NCBI RefSeq assembly: GCF_014898815.1
Contig: NW_026515530.1
Coordinates: 664,046-728,045 of the forward strand
DNA from: Panonychus citri
Taxonomy: Eukaryota > Arthropoda > Arachnida > Trombidiformes > Tetranychidae
Direction of reading: 5' to 3'
Length of the DNA: 64,000 nucleotides
Position numbers and translations under genes: made by a program. The notes under the pieces were generated by a model. The model made no database searches and was not told the DNA's origin. It was given only the letters and a program-made list of their open reading frames with translations. This document shows positions 49,748-61,073 of the stretch, in pieces. The stretch's first letter is position 1, and every line of letters begins with the position of its first letter.

Positions 49748-52700
49748 TCACTTTACTTTTATCATCATCTTTGTCTGTTCCCATTCAAACTCTATACTCA
49801 ACAACAACAATAATAATAACAAATGACAATTCTATCATCTCCATCCTCATCCCATTAATCTAATTTATTTTATTGAAAAGCATCATCATCATCAATCCAC
49901 TTTCATCCTCATCATCTTGATAATCATGATACTTTTGATGTAATTTGTCAATAATAATAACTAAACATTTAAAATGCGACAATCAACATTTCCAATACAT
50001 AAAAGTTATCTAATCAATAAGAAATTAACTTCAATAATCAAATCTATCATCAAATAAGTAAATCATTACGATTAACAGGTATTAATATTAATACTAGTTG
50101 ATATTATATATTCCTGTGGTATTTCAACATTTGATTACTATGAATATCCTTTGCGTCTAAAAATATCTCAATAGAAAGGTAATAATAATATTATCAATAT
50201 TATGGTTACCTTGAGTTAATCCATATAATATCATAGCCGGAAATGTGGTGATTAAATCTGAAGGATCAAGTGAGGTAGAAGAAGCTGAAAGATGATAAGC
50301 AAGAGAAAAAGAGATGAATAGGAAAAACTTTTGGGTGGCCTGTCAAAGGCCGTTAACAGTTTAGTACCAGTAGATCAAGATGATAATCTTCCGAAGGGGA
50401 AGATACAAAAAATACTAGAAAATACAAGCAACAACAATGAAAGGATGGATTAGCTATTTATCCATAGACATGATTGGGATGGAGACAAAAAATCTCGACG
50501 TCCGAATCTCTCTCTCTCTTTTTCTCAATGAGTTTTGTTATTTTGTTATTTTGTTGTTGTTGACAGTTCTCAAAGGGAAGTAATAACAATCATCTTCATC
50601 TTCATCATCATCATAATAGTAATAATAAAGTCCTAATAGGCGCGATTCGAAATCCAGATAAAAAAGGTAAACAAAGTTTTCGAGGTGTTTGTAGTTAAAG
50701 AGTGTAAAAGGTTGATGATGATGAGAAGGATGAAGATACAAGATGATGATGATGATAATATGAGGAGACAGTTTAACAATTATAAGGTAGAGATCAAGTT
50801 AATTGTTGTATACAATTAATTCAAATAAGCGTGAAATAGATTGTTATTGTTAGTCTTATTGGTCGGCTTCTCGTTTTCAAATACTATTGTTATTCGGGTA
50901 AATAATATTATCCAAAGATGAGGATGAAGTTTTCATCTCTCATTGGTGATCATCATCATCATCATCATCTATTCATCAATGATTAACAATGAATACATAA
51001 CAATAATATTAATTCATAATCATTGATGATTATTTGAAAAGGAATTAGAATCATTTAATATATAACATTATTATTGGATTATCTTCAATCAGAATAAATA
51101 TTTTTACCATTCCAGTGATTTAACTAAACTTATTGAGTCGAAGTTTTTTTTTTCTTCAACATTTTGGACATTTGATTTAATATATTTCGTTTGGTTATAA
51201 TTCAATTGTAATCAATTTAAATATTATAATGTTAATATCTGGTAATAGTCGTAGTGTTGAAAGTATCACTGTCGCTAAATTGTTATTCAATTGTCATCAT
51301 ACAACAATAATGTTTACTATCAATCTGTTTACTAATCACTTAGATGATAATCTTAATCCAGTTTCTGTTGGGATGTTGATTGGATTAAAATTCAACAGTT
51401 AAATTGTGATTGTTGTTTTTTTTTTGCTCTTCTATTATTGATAATTTTGAAAATAAAATAATTCTCAGGACATATGATGGAACTTACGTTTTATGATTCG
51501 GGTTTTCCTGTGGATTCCATGGGAGTAGAATAGATAAAACCAGGATATTCTATTTTGGAGATGATATTATATAGAATTTGAGAGAGAAAGAAAGAGAAGG
51601 AGTTTCTCTTTTTGGTAATTCTATTCTATTCTTTCTCTCTCTCTCTCTCTTTCTCTCTCTAAAATTGCGCAAAATCTTTCACCGAATATTATTATTAACT
51701 TGGGTTGTTGTTGATTCCTTGGGTTGGGAATTGTCATCATCATGGATCATGATGATTAGTTATTTCATGAGAAGATTATTTTTGGCAAATTGTCTTTAAA
51801 TTGTGTTTTACATGTCAACCAATTGGATAAACTTTGGATTAACTTGATTATCTTGTTTCACAATAATCGGCATTTATTTATGAGACTTTTTATCAAGATA
51901 CAGTTTAGTTAAGAGAATTTTGTTTTTTCTATCTCAATCTCTCTGAGTAGAACTTTTTTTCCTGGCAAACAATCAACTAAGTAGCATAACTATAGCCTTA
52001 TAGAATTGTTGGTTAACTGAAAGTTAATTTAATCGCAATCATCATTAAGAAGTATTACAAATTTCACTTTCTCTTACTCTTTAAATTGGATTGAGTAGTA
52101 AAGTCTTTTCATGATGATCATTAGATTCCCATTCCTAATGATGATTAGTAGGAAAGACAGTCAATCAATGTAATGATACATTTTTACAATTACAGTTAAT
52201 TAACTATTAGATTTTAGTTCAATTACCTTGCTGATTATTGACGTTGTTACACAATTAAGAGACACTTTACTTTGGTGGTTATGAGATGATTAAATTTCAA
52301 GGTTTCTTGTGTGTTTCGGGTAATATGTTTTTCTTTCAGATTCACATGATGATCAAGTTGATAGTTTATCTCTTTCTGGTTAAACAATTTACTTGGTGAT
52401 CATGATGTTGATCAAATTGTTGATGGAAATGATGATGATGATGATGATGACAATATGAAGGAGGAAATTGATGAGAATGGTATTCAACTCTTTGTATTTC
52501 AAGTTGCTTTCCAAGGAAAAGCTTAGTATTTAATTTCCGTTGACTTATATCAATATTTACTGAGCAAGAAAACATGGAACCTTATATATAATCGTTATAA
52601 AATTTTCCATGTTGACAATAGTAAAAAAAAGTCAATTTTTCAGGATCATTTGAAATATAAGATGAGAGAGAGAGACAGAAAAACAGAATCAGCAAAAAGA

Positions 52701-54047
52701 TAAACATTAAGATATAAACAAAAAATGGAATAGGAGAAATAAAAAATTCTAACTGATTTATTACTTATAGTAAATGAATTCACATTTCAACAGATTAATT
52801 TACCTGATTAGATGATGTGAGTGGTGAAAATGATGAATATTAAATTGTAACAATTAGTTGATTCCAATAAAATAAAATGAAAACAATCAATTTATGAATT
52901 CACAAATTTGTAAACAAACAAACAAAAAATAACAAAACAAATAATCAGAAAGCATAACCAAATTTGATGATAACTTTAATTGTCCCATTAGATTTATGAG
53001 AAATTATCGATTGACGATTAATTAAGTTAACAGCAATTAAATAGAAATAAATTAATGAAAACAATCAAAGTGACTTACAGTTTAATGGAAAGTCAATTGT
53101 GATGAAAAAAAGAAAATCAAATTTAAGAAAATTAAAAGAAGCGCCAATTATGTAATTCCAATGTTTTCACTTTTGTGACTCATCAAGAGTTCAAATTGAA
53201 TCGGTTATTGATTGAGCTCTTAATTGTTGTCGCTTATTTTGGTTTCTAATTGTTTCATTTTAATTGTATTTGTTTAATTTCTTGGCTCATCTCAATTCGT
53301 AGTTCTAAGGTAAGTGACTGTGAATATTGTTATTCTTTACCTTTGATAACCTTTTTCTCCGTTGTTTTCCTAATTCAAATTGTTTATTATTCATTTTTGT
53401 TACATGTTTGTTTAATCGTTTTTTTGTTTTTTCTGTATTTACTTTTTTTTCTAGTGTTTATTTAATCAGTAATTGTCTTGTTTGCCTGTTGACAGTTTTG
53501 AGTTATTGTTCTGCACATAATGACATTGATTTTTTCCTCTTATCGGAAAGGCAAACGTGCTGTGGTGTTTAAACCTCTCCAAGTGGCGATTTTCCTATAC
53601 AAATCTAAATGTAAATTCTGAATTCATGATTGATTGAATTCTGGTGTTGATTGTTTCCATCTTGGGACCTTTTGATCATTTTGATGTTCTCTTAAGGCTA
53701 CTCTAAGATGATTATGTTACATTTATGTAATTTAATAGCGATTGTGGTTAAAGAAACAATTTGTTTAGATTCTAATTGATAAACAGTTTTCTTTTCTTCG
53801 CTGTTGGTATCATCACTGTTTTTTCATATTCTCTTTCAGTTGAGTTGACATGTTTTCTAAATACTGTATTAATGTCTAAAGACCAACTGATATTAATACT
53901 TTTATTGCTTCATAAGAGATACTTGAAGAAAAAAGGTAGAGAAAATGAAACAGATGATGATATCCTTTTGTTCACAATTCCACCATTGACTTTACTGTAG
54001 AAAAATACAACTTGATCTAATTTTTTTTATTCTCTTTTCTGTTACAG

Positions 54048-54170
54048 TTTATTCATAACTATTGGAATATATAGAATCCACTTGAAGGAATTTGTATCTT
54101 TTGCTGATAATCAAACGGATTTAGAGATGTTAACGTTTTTCCATCAATTTTTCCTTTCAATCAATTCTTT
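54048..54170 (+). other. Candidate 5' exon of the zinc-finger gene at 54,507
   Basis: Bounded by an acceptor (CTTTTCTGTTACAG) and a donor (GTGAGT), open for 40 codons, and ending in phase 2. The next possible acceptor, TTGATTTTAAAG before 54,422, continues the same frame straight into the zinc-finger ORF. Read through, this would add a hydrophobic N-terminus (starting MLTFFHQFF at 54,126), which is odd for a zinc-finger protein, so a 5' UTR exon is as likely. Confidence 0.22.
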
Positions 54171-54245
54171 GTGAGTATTAAAACTAATCAATCTATGGAT
54201 TTTCACCAAAGATCAAAAAAAGGTCATCTCTAGGATACAATACAT

Positions 54246-54283
54246 GCCTAGGGGTATATTCATTTTTTTCCACGATATTTGAA
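54246..54283 (+). repeat. 38-bp direct repeat, left copy
   Basis: Matches 55,523-55,560 at 36 of 38 positions, same orientation; the shared core includes CATTTTTTTCCACGATATTT. The two copies bracket the zinc-finger gene, 1,277 bp apart. Confidence 0.9.
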
Positions 54284-54506
54284 TAGAGAGATAAATGGGC
54301 TTATTAAAACAAAGTATATTGTAGTTAACAATTATTACATCAGTTGATTTGTTAAATATGATTACAAATATTAACAGTTAAGAGAACAGTTAATAAATTA
54401 CTCCATTTGTTGATTTTAAAGCTCAAATTCTTTAATTGTGAAAGTTTTCTGGTATTTTGCTGATTGTTACTTGTTGATTATCTCCTTTGAAACTTTCATC
54501 ATTACC

Positions 54507-55247
54507 ATGGAAGCAAGAAATTATCTTACTGATGATGAGAGTGATAATCATTGTAAAAATAATAAAGAAAGTGACCAAAGAAATGTGTTGGTTAATCTTG
54601 GAAAATTAGTGACCATTGATGGAAATTGTTATGACGATCACAATATTAAGTTGAGTGATTTGATTAATTTGGAAACTGATAATGATTTGCCTCAAGTTGA
54701 TGTCGCGAACTGGAACTACGCGAAACGATTTCCTTTCATTCTAAAATGGCTCGACAATTTCTGGTTCTATAACGAAATCGCAATCAAAAATGGACGCATA
54801 GTGAAATCGTCATTACCGAGTTATATTTCTAAGAAAAATATTTTTAATATTAAGCGACGCTCAAAGGCTTCAAGACAAGTCAATCCAAATCCTCGAGTCT
54901 TTGCTCATGTACAAAATGAAGTACCTTGGCCTGAATCGGATCTCGAACCATTATTGACCCCTGTTCTATCCGATACAATAATAAGACGAGTTCTCAAAGG
55001 GATGTCACAAGGAAAACTCTACAACATTGATTACAAGAAGCTGAGTAAAATTTTCATACATCGAATCAGGATGGATAAAGATGAACGTGCCAAATGCCCA
55101 CTTTGCGATAATAAGTACGATAACAAGCTAAATGCCATTAAGCACATTGAAAGTATTCACACGAATTTCGCTTGTTTTTGTGGTTCATGTGGACAAATCT
55201 ATTTACGACGAGCTTTATGTTTAACTCACGAATGCACAAAGAGATGA
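54507..55247 (+). CDS. Uncharacterised protein with one C2H2 finger and one degenerate finger, 246 aa
   Basis: The start is set at the ATG at 54,507, which has a near-ideal context (ACCATGG); the frame stays open back to a stop at 54,417 but with no other ATG in that exon. The N-terminal part is acidic (LTDDESDNHC, about 6-15). The middle (about 65-190) has aromatic and basic stretches such as FPFILKWLDNFWFYNE and no motif I recognise. The C-terminus holds a C2H2 finger, C197-x2-C200-x12-H213-x4-H218, followed by a cysteine-rich second finger (C223, C225, C228, H241, C243) that departs from the standard spacing. A nuclear DNA- or RNA-binding role is inferred only from the fingers. Codon use is varied and not repeat-driven, which supports a real gene. 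It is bracketed by a 38-bp direct repeat and followed by AATAAA. Confidence 0.78.
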   Translation: MEARNYLTDDESDNHCKNNKESDQRNVLVNLGKLVTIDGNCYDDHNIKLSDLINLETDNDLPQVDVANWNYAKRFPFILKWLDNFWFYNEIAIKNGRIVKSSLPSYISKKNIFNIKRRSKASRQVNPNPRVFAHVQNEVPWPESDLEPLLTPVLSDTIIRRVLKGMSQGKLYNIDYKKLSKIFIHRIRMDKDERAKCPLCDNKYDNKLNAIKHIESIHTNFACFCGSCGQIYLRRALCLTHECTKR

Positions 55248-55335
55248 AAGTGGCCTGGAACTTACTCAGAGCAACTTCTATAATAATTAACTAGCGAACG
55301 AATAATTTGTTACAAATCAAATAATTTCTATATTC

Positions 55336-55341
55336 AATAAA
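55336..55341 (+). terminator. Polyadenylation signal of the zinc-finger gene
   Basis: AATAAA 89 bp after the stop codon at 55,247. Confidence 0.5.
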
Positions 55342-55482
55342 ATGGTTAAGTTTCAACGACATCGATCCTAAGACCGATTCATAATCTAATCGTATTAATC
55401 AAGTCTCCAAATTTTTCTCCTGCCTAATTAATTTCTCATGATAGATTCTCTAATTAAAAGCGATATTCTCTATTTTCTGTAA

Positions 55483-55523
55483 AAGATTTACCTTTCTTAT
55501 TGACCTGATAACCTTTTTCTTGG
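55483..55523 (+). repeat. Local direct repeat, copy 1
   Basis: AAGATTTACCTTTCTT followed by TTGACCTGATAAC and a CTTTTT run; the same words in the same order recur at 55,683, 200 bp downstream, with small indels. It abuts the right copy of the 38-bp repeat. Confidence 0.8.
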
Positions 55524-55560
55524 CCTGGGGGTACATTCATTTTTTTCCACGATATTTGAA
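55523..55560 (+). repeat. 38-bp direct repeat, right copy
   Basis: Second copy of 54,246-54,283, differing at two positions (A/G and T/C transitions). Confidence 0.9.
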
Positions 55561-55682
55561 ATGAAGGAGAATTAATTTCAATGAGAGAATTGATTTTTTC
55601 TTTGGAATTAAAATTTTATTTCTTTTGAAAGTAAATTGATAAACAGTAAAATCTTGAGTATTTTTATTTGTTTCTCATTTTC

Positions 55683-55729
55683 AAGATTTACCTTTCTTGC
55701 TTTTGACCTGATAACTTTTTTTTTCTTGT
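55683..55729 (+). repeat. Local direct repeat, copy 2
   Basis: Second copy of the 55,483 repeat with a 3-bp insertion between the two shared words and a longer T run. Confidence 0.8.
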
Positions 55730-56149
55730 GGATACCACTGTAGACTATCAAGTGATAAATGTTTACAGTGGTCAACAAAAATGCTTTTACTGGTCAGTGG
55801 ATTAATTTTATGTTAGATGTAAGCATAAAATGATATATTATTGATGAGGAGTATCTCTCTTGAGAAAAGCTAAACAATTTACTCAAGGATTTGTCTGTAT
55901 TAATAATAGACAAACTATTGATATTTTTGTTCAATCAAATTGATTTTGGTTGTTCAGCTAAACGAGAATACGTAATAAAAGAGAGAGTGAGAGAGACAAG
56001 AAAAATAAGAAGAGGGAAATGACAGTGATGAGGATGATCAATAATAAGAAATAGGAGATATTATTTTGTTATTAATACAGAGATTTTATATCTATGGTGT
56101 GTAATTACAAATGAAAAGGTTTAAGGTGAAAATTGAAAATGATTGTTAC

Positions 56150-57349
56150 TCATATGATACTTTTGATTCCAATAAGATTATCGATTGAGAAAATTGATTG
56201 TGATTTGATTGTTGTCGACGTTAATTGTTGACTTGTTTCCAATTGTTTTACTGATTGTGCTGACGATTGGCTTAATATTAGTGAATTAACCAAACCATTA
56301 AAATGTTGAGTCGCATTGTTGATGGAAAGTGGTACTGAACTATTAATGGCGGTGGTTGTGGCGGTGGTTGTTGCTGTTGGTGTTGTTGTTGTTGTTGTTG
56401 AAGATGTTGAAGATGATGATAATGTTGATGATGATGAAGATGAGTTACGGAAATTAGATGAAAATTGTTGCATATTGTTTAATGGTTGTCTAAATGGTTG
56501 ATTTAATGATGAACCATCAAGACGACCTAATGAAGTATCCATATTGTGATTACTATGATTGTTTGTTAATGGTGATGAAGGTGAAGATGAGGATGAAGAA
56601 GATGATGATGATGATGATAATTGAGAATTATTTGGATTATTAGAATTTGTATTATTATTGTGATTGTTATTGTTATTAGATGTTGGATGTCCCATCGTTA
56701 AGTTAATCAACTGGAGCGGATGTCGCATTGTAATATCATGAGGTCGCATTAATGGTAAATGGGTCGCCAATGGTGTCAAATAAGGATAACTGGCTGAAGA
56801 TAGGGCAGGATGAATGAATCCTCCTGGACCATGGTGATGGTGGTGATGATGATGAGCCGAATGATTTGGAGGAAATCGTCCGTAAGGATCTAAACCCGCT
56901 GATGCCGCCATACAGAAAGCAGAAGCTTCCTTAATAAGGTCAACTTGTTGTCTCTTATATCTTTTCCGTCTTCTCAGAAATGACCCATTGTCAAACATAT
57001 CCTCTGATGCAGGGTCAAGAGTCCAGTAATTACCTTTACCTGGATTACCTGGTTCTCTGGGTATCTTAACGAAACAATCGTTTAATGATAAATTGTGTCT
57101 AATTGAATTTTGCCACATTGGATATTTTTCCTTATAATAAGGAAATCGTGATTTGATAAAGTCACAAATTCCACTGAGGGTTAACTTTTTATCCGGTGAT
57201 TGTAAAATTGCCATGGTAATTAAAGCGATGTATGAGTAAGGCGGTTTCACTAAATGACCTTTTTTATTGGTTTCCGGAGCGGGTGAGGGCGATGAAGGTG
57301 GTGATGTGGACGAGGAGGACGAATGATCGTCGTGATTAGGTGATTTCAT
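56150..57349 (-). CDS. FoxD: FoxD-class forkhead transcription factor, intronless, 399 aa
   Basis: Nuclear DNA-binding regulator of the forkhead family; FoxD genes (Drosophila fd59A, vertebrate FoxD1-4) often act as repressors in neural and mesodermal patterning. A Ser/Pro-rich N-terminus precedes the forkhead domain at about 33-131, from LVKPPYSYIALITMAILQSP through LTLSGICDFI, WQNSIRHNLSLNDCFVK and GKGNYWTLDP to DMFDNGSFLRRRKRYKR. The LVKPPYSYIALITMAILQSP start and the FLRRRKRYKR end are the FoxD pattern. A His run, Asn-rich, Ser-rich and Thr-rich stretches follow. Near the C-terminus FSIDNLIGI (387-395) matches the FoxD eh1-type Groucho-binding motif (FSIENIIG in FoxD3). It is a single exon, as common for FoxD genes. 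The ATG at 57,349 is the first of the frame and fits family length. Confidence 0.95.
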   Translation of the reverse strand: MKSPNHDDHSSSSSTSPPSSPSPAPETNKKGHLVKPPYSYIALITMAILQSPDKKLTLSGICDFIKSRFPYYKEKYPMWQNSIRHNLSLNDCFVKIPREPGNPGKGNYWTLDPASEDMFDNGSFLRRRKRYKRQQVDLIKEASAFCMAASAGLDPYGRFPPNHSAHHHHHHHHGPGGFIHPALSSASYPYLTPLATHLPLMRPHDITMRHPLQLINLTMGHPTSNNNNNHNNNTNSNNPNNSQLSSSSSSSSSSSSPSSPLTNNHSNHNMDTSLGRLDGSSLNQPFRQPLNNMQQFSSNFRNSSSSSSTLSSSSTSSTTTTTTPTATTTATTTAINSSVPLSINNATQHFNGLVNSLILSQSSAQSVKQLETSQQLTSTTIKSQSIFSIDNLIGIKSII

Positions 57350-57855
57350 TTGAGATTAATTATGTTGGTTGGTTTTGCTTCCGCTGGACACACAACACAA
57401 ATACACATATACACACACAGACACGGACACTCTGAGAGTGAATGAGAGAGTCACTGAGTGAAATATAATCAAATGGATTAACTGTAATTGCGACAAGTGA
57501 TACAATGATAGTGATTCCGCTGGAAAGACTAGAGAATTGTAGAAAGAAAAGAGAGAGAGAGATGATGAAGGAAGATGATAAAAGATACTAACACGAGGTT
57601 CACCACTACAATAAGAGGAACAGCTAATTTACTACAGGGAGGGAACATGTTCACACCCAGTTACAGTATATGAATAGTGTATCGTGAAAGGAGGAGTCAA
57701 TCTAAGGATTGGCTACATTGAAAGTTAACCTATACCCAAAATCATCTTCATCTTTTGGTAACAGTTTTTATCTCCATCCTCATCTTTTTATCTTCTTTTT
57801 TCAATATCACTTACAATATCTTATTCGATATTCAAACATCTTCATCTCATCTTTT

Positions 57856-57861
<6 letters not shown>

Positions 57862-57899
<38 letters not shown>
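57862..57899 (+). repeat. (TC)n microsatellite, 38 bp
   Basis: Uninterrupted TC run, about 0.5 kb upstream of the FoxD start. Confidence 0.97.
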
Positions 57900-57902
<3 letters not shown>

Positions 57903-58814
57903 TTTTAAACTCATCTCTCTTTGTCATCTTCCTTTTTTTCATCTTCATCTTCATCTTCATCCTCATCATTTTCTTTCTTTCTCTTCATTTCTCTTTTATC
58001 ACTTTCTTTTCATCGTAATGTTAATATTATCTGAATGAATCATGTAACCAAAATGATCAATCATCGACTCATTCAATTATTTTATTGATTTTATGATTTC
58101 TAATGATATTTTTTTTTCTTCACCTTTTTTTTGTCACCAGATTGAAACAATTAACATGCTCAGGAAAACCGTGATTACTTTTGGCGGATGATTAAGTTTT
58201 CTGATTAATGAGTCTGACAATTGAAGATTTTGTAATTAACAAGTAAAACTAATTAAGCTTCTGGGTGTATGAATATAGTAGCATGAGTACAGATTACATG
58301 GTTAACATAATTATATCATTTTCCCAGCAATTATTGGATTGGAGCAATTTGGAAAAACCTCAATTGATTAACATTGTTTATTCCGTTAATCATGTAAACA
58401 ATTTATTAATTATTTCCATCTGTAATTTAACCATTTACATTCAAATGATTAAATGATCACAATTAATTTGATGATATTCAACAGATACAAAGTCTGTTTT
58501 ATTGTTTTGATTATCACAATCATTGAAAGTTGTAAACACAAGATACAAAACAATCAACTAATAGTCAACAAATGTATCACTAATTATATCTTAAATTTCA
58601 AGTAATTTGTTTACGACTTGACTTTAAGTCTTAACCATAATTCACAAACAATTTATCAATGGTTGATAGTTTTTCTCTTGCTTGTGTTTACAATATTAAC
58701 CAAAAAAAAAAGTAAACGCAAAGGAAACTTATATATGTGTCTCTTATACTTTGACGATCATCTAAACCAGACTGCTTGGCCTTTTGTGGCTTTAGTGTCA
58801 ATGGTGAAGATGAG

Positions 58815-58831
58815 TGACCCTTGGGTGACCT
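58815..58831 (-). promoter_or_regulatory. DR5-type nuclear-receptor element
   Basis: TGACCC-TTGGG-TGACCT on the plus strand, that is AGGTCA-5 nt-GGGTCA on the minus strand. It lies in a relatively G+C-rich patch, about 1.5 kb upstream of FoxD. The match is direct; binding is inferred. Confidence 0.35.
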
Positions 58832-61037
58832 TTTCTCACGTCGAAATTGCCTTGAAAGACATTACCAAAGTGAGAAGAAAATTAATTAATCTTATTTTGT
58901 TTTATTCGCCACAGTTTCTATTCATCATAACCTCTCTTTGAGTCTCAAATTGTCCAGCCGAAAAGGAGTCAAACCAATACAATTATTCATCTTGGTTCTC
59001 TTTACATCCTCATCCGGATTCCATGTCCTTCATGTTGACCCTTTTGTTTTTTTCATTCAGAAGAAAATGAACAAAAAAAAAGAACAGTTAATTGTCAATT
59101 CCGTGACCAATTTGATTTTCTAATGCATTTTCTTTGGATATTTTTTCTTGTCAACATTTTGCCTTCTTATCAAATTACTGTAAAAATGTTGACTGATTTA
59201 TTGGTAAACATTATCACTACGATTATTACAGTTACTTTAACTTGTTAGTTAATTGTTGTTGCGAGAAATCAACAAGTTTGTTGGACTACTTTCAACAATT
59301 TAGACCCAATTTTAAGGATAAACTTATAACGATGTTGATTAACTATTTTCATCATTTGATTGTCCAAGTGATTGTTATATTTTTAGATATTCAAATGATA
59401 AACAATTAAGCTTATCATACATATGATATAATATATAATATATATAAATAGCTGATCAGTAGTTTATTTATAATAACATTGAATTAATGATCACTGTTGA
59501 AATTAGTAAATAATTAATCAACTTATCGTGACAATTGATCATTAAAAAGGGTAATCAATTGAATAAAATTTACTCCGATTAACTTAATTAAAAGTTAATC
59601 TAATATCCAATTACGCGGGAATCATTAGCAATCTATTAATTAAATTTGATCAAGCAAAGATTAACCCAAAACTAGTGATTACCTTTTAATAGAAATGCTT
59701 AGGTAATCAGATTTGATTTAGTTTTAATGTTGTTCAACAATTTGTAAATTAACCAAGTTAAATAGTTAATAAAGTTAATCATAATTGTTATGATTGAATG
59801 ATTTTAATACAACCTAACGGGGAAAAAAAGTTAACCAACTAAATTAACTAAACCCAATAAGGAGATGATGTTTGTCTCTAAATTGTCAACTATTATATTA
59901 ATAATATACTTTACATGATTAATATTATTTCATTGATATTGTGTATCAAATATGTAATAATATTTGATTGTTGAAATGGAATCAAAGTAAATTGAATTAA
60001 CTTAATCATGAGTCAAATATAAATACTCTTGTGATTGTATTTGTATTACCTTTGATTAGATAAACTCAATTGTTTCGTTTAAGTTAAGTCATCATTTTCA
60101 AATAACATTGATTGTTGGCTCTTGATGATGATGATGATGATAAGGATGAGAAGGATGAAGATAAGGATTGAAAACAAATCTAATTCTGTGATTGCAATGA
60201 AAGTTAATATGGTTATAAATGATTCTGTCCTCGGATTAATGGCCAATTAACCATAACCGTGATTAAGTTAATGAAGCAAGAGTTAGTTAGATTATTATTA
60301 TTACGATTATCATATTAGTGTTTATCATGATGTAAACATTGATTGTAGTGTTGGTGATATGTATTGTGTATAAAAAAAGGCAATTGAATTAGTTGATGGT
60401 TGAATGAATCAACAATCAAATTTAACCATGAAAGAAAATAAAATTTATAAATAGATATAATTTAGACTCTTGATTATCATCTTATATGTATCATGAATAA
60501 GATGATGATAATAATATTGCAATGGCTTCGGGATGATATTGGTAAGGTAAAAGGTAGATGATGGAAGTAAGGTGAAGATGATGATAAGGATGATGTAGTT
60601 GTAGTAGATAATAATAAGTGATGGTAATGATGATGATGATGAGGAGGAGGATAGGGAGTGATAAATGCTGTAACTGGGAGTTGATGCTATTGTTGAAGGT
60701 TCTAAGTGAAGGTTTCGATTGTAAATATTGATCATACTCTTTTGAAATGAGAAAGAGAAGAAGAGAGATTTATCTTCCTCTTTCTTTTCATCCTAGAATT
60801 TGCCTCTTTACACTTGCCTCTTCCTCCTTCATCCCAAATCATTTAATCAACAAATAACCTTGATTATTATTGTTTACTGTAAATAACTTTTCCACTTCCG
60901 ACATTTGGTCTTGTTAAGTGTAAACAATTATATTTGATTATTATGTTGATGATAATCGTCGTTGATTGACCATGAAATTAGTGATTAATTCAAATCCGTT
61001 TGTACATCAAACCATTGAAAGTACACAAGAGAGAGAG

Positions 61038-61041
<4 letters not shown>

Positions 61042-61068
<27 letters not shown>
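61042..61068 (+). repeat. (GA)n microsatellite
   Basis: GA run of about 27 bp. Confidence 0.92.

Positions 61069-61073
<5 letters not shown>

Larger units (their letters stand above)
43881..54506. other. 10.6-kb gene-poor region
   Basis: No gene was recognised apart from possible 5' exons of the next gene after about 53.3 kb. Contents are (TCA)n/(ATG)n runs (for example 45,025-45,051), a TC run at 49,721, and four TGACCA words within 134 bp at 46,698-46,831. A T-rich stretch at 53.2-54.0 kb has several open frames with hydrophobic translations that do not form a coherent gene. Confidence 0.6.
55248..56149. other. Interval between the zinc-finger gene and FoxD
   Basis: Contains the polyadenylation signal, the right 38-bp repeat and the 200-bp-spaced repeat pair; the part nearest FoxD is presumably its 3' UTR. 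No ORF. Confidence 0.65.

Noticed and set aside
53250..54000. Hydrophobic open frames that resemble membrane-receptor fragments
   Set aside because: T-rich DNA gives Phe/Leu/Ile-rich translations in any frame. The frames do not join in phase and lack the conserved end of arthropod gustatory receptors.
57643..57656. GAACATGTTC palindrome near the FoxD start, fitting a p53-type half-site
   Set aside because: A single 10-bp half-site without a second copy is too weak to call.
58618..58941. 107-codon plus-strand frame with a less repetitive second half
   Set aside because: Begins with TTG, mixes a Lys run with unrelated sequence and shows no domain; the G+C-richer part is better explained as regulatory DNA.
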